NCBI GenBank assembly: GCA_046094825.1
Contig: JBJTIF010000020.1
Span: forward strand, 1 to 6,411
DNA: 6,411 nucleotides
Origin: JBJTIF01 sp046094825
GTDB taxonomy: Bacteria > Actinomycetota > UBA4738 > HRBIN12
Direction of reading: 5' to 3'
Part shown: piece by piece, positions 6,185 to 6,411 of the stretch
Layout: the number at the start of each line of letters is the position of its first letter
How positions within the stretch are numbered: position 1 is the stretch's first letter
The notes under the pieces: generated by a model
What the model saw: the letters and a program-made list of their open reading frames with translations, nothing else
What the model was told of the DNA's origin: nothing
Database searches by the model: none
Position numbers and translations under genes: made by a program

Positions 6185-6411
6185 ATGGGCAAGCTCGTGC
6201 TCCACATCACCTGCGGAGTCGAATCGCCGACGAAGGCGACGCTCGCGATGCTCGTCGGCAAGGCCGCCGTCGCGGACGGGCACGAGGTGAGCGCGTTCTT
6301 CGCGGGCGACGCGGTGAGCCTCCTGCGTCCGCCCACGGTGGACGCCGTCCAGGGCGTCGGGATCGGGACGTTCAAGGAACACCTCGAAGCGTTCGTCGCG
6401 GGCGGAGGGAA
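6185..6411 (+). CDS. DsrE-family protein, C-terminus cut by window edge
   Basis: The first 75 residues of a DsrE/DsrF-like (TusD/YchN fold) protein are visible. The N-terminal MGKLVLHITCG strand is followed by SPTKATLAMLVGKAAVADGHEV, interrupted here as the S14-T16 turn and the helix after it, and then FFAGDAVSLLRP (about 38-49). This order of beta strand, PTKA turn, helix and F-x-AGDAV strand is characteristic of the family. Members act in sulfur relay or as small oligomeric proteins of unknown role, and standalone actinobacterial versions are mostly uncharacterised. Cys10 sits at the end of the first strand, where related sequences I recall often have His or Gly; whether it is functional is unknown. 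The cysteine used by TusD-type sulfur carriers would lie beyond the window, so activity cannot be judged. The gene is divergent from icd with 69 bp between the starts. Confidence 0.82.
   Translation, partial: MGKLVLHITCGVESPTKATLAMLVGKAAVADGHEVSAFFAGDAVSLLRPPTVDAVQGVGIGTFKEHLEAFVAGGG

Noticed and set aside
6116..6382. An 89-codon open N-terminal extension of icd on the minus strand
   Set aside because: It lies antisense to the DsrE-family gene, has no family match, and the conserved IDH N-terminus begins right after a GTG with a perfect AGGAGG.

Overview
The window is a very GC-rich bacterial chromosome segment, with a strong G/C bias at third codon positions, GTG as well as ATG starts, and G-rich Shine-Dalgarno sequences. 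Together with the gene families seen (an actinobacterial-looking DUF4760-like protein, a DsrE protein, a secreted Asp-box protein and an isocitrate dehydrogenase with a C-terminal extension), this suggests an actinomycetotal lineage, possibly a deep-branching uncultured one. The lineage is an inference, because no rRNA or marker gene is present. No mobile element, integrase, CRISPR array or phage gene is visible.

Layout from left to right. (1) 1-2509, plus strand: a P-type ATPase of the MgtA-like Mg2+ class, missing only its extreme N-terminus at the window edge. (2) 2518-2590, minus strand: tRNA-Glu(CUC), squeezed between the ATPase stop and the next gene. (3) 2629-4107, minus strand: a secreted six-Asp-box beta-propeller protein of the kind often labelled exo-alpha-sialidase. 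(4) 4108-4214: a compact divergent promoter region. (5) 4215-4589, plus strand: a small DUF4760-like protein. (6) 4590-4672: a convergent gap filled by an extreme G-run/C-run palindrome. (7) 4673-6115, minus strand: isocitrate dehydrogenase with the extra C-terminal domain, NADP type by motif. (8) 6116-6184: a second divergent intergenic region. (9) 6185 to the window end, plus strand: the start of a DsrE-family protein.

The genes do not form one pathway. They read as ordinary chromosomal neighbours in single-gene units: Mg2+ homeostasis, translation, a cell-surface protein, an unknown small cytoplasmic protein, the TCA cycle, and a sulfur-relay-type fold. I found no convincing new multi-gene system. 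The items most worth a second look are the 62-base poly-G/poly-C palindrome, the Glu-to-Gln change in TM4 of the ATPase, and the Asp-box protein, which has all its cysteines in close pairs and lacks a recognisable sialidase Arg motif.
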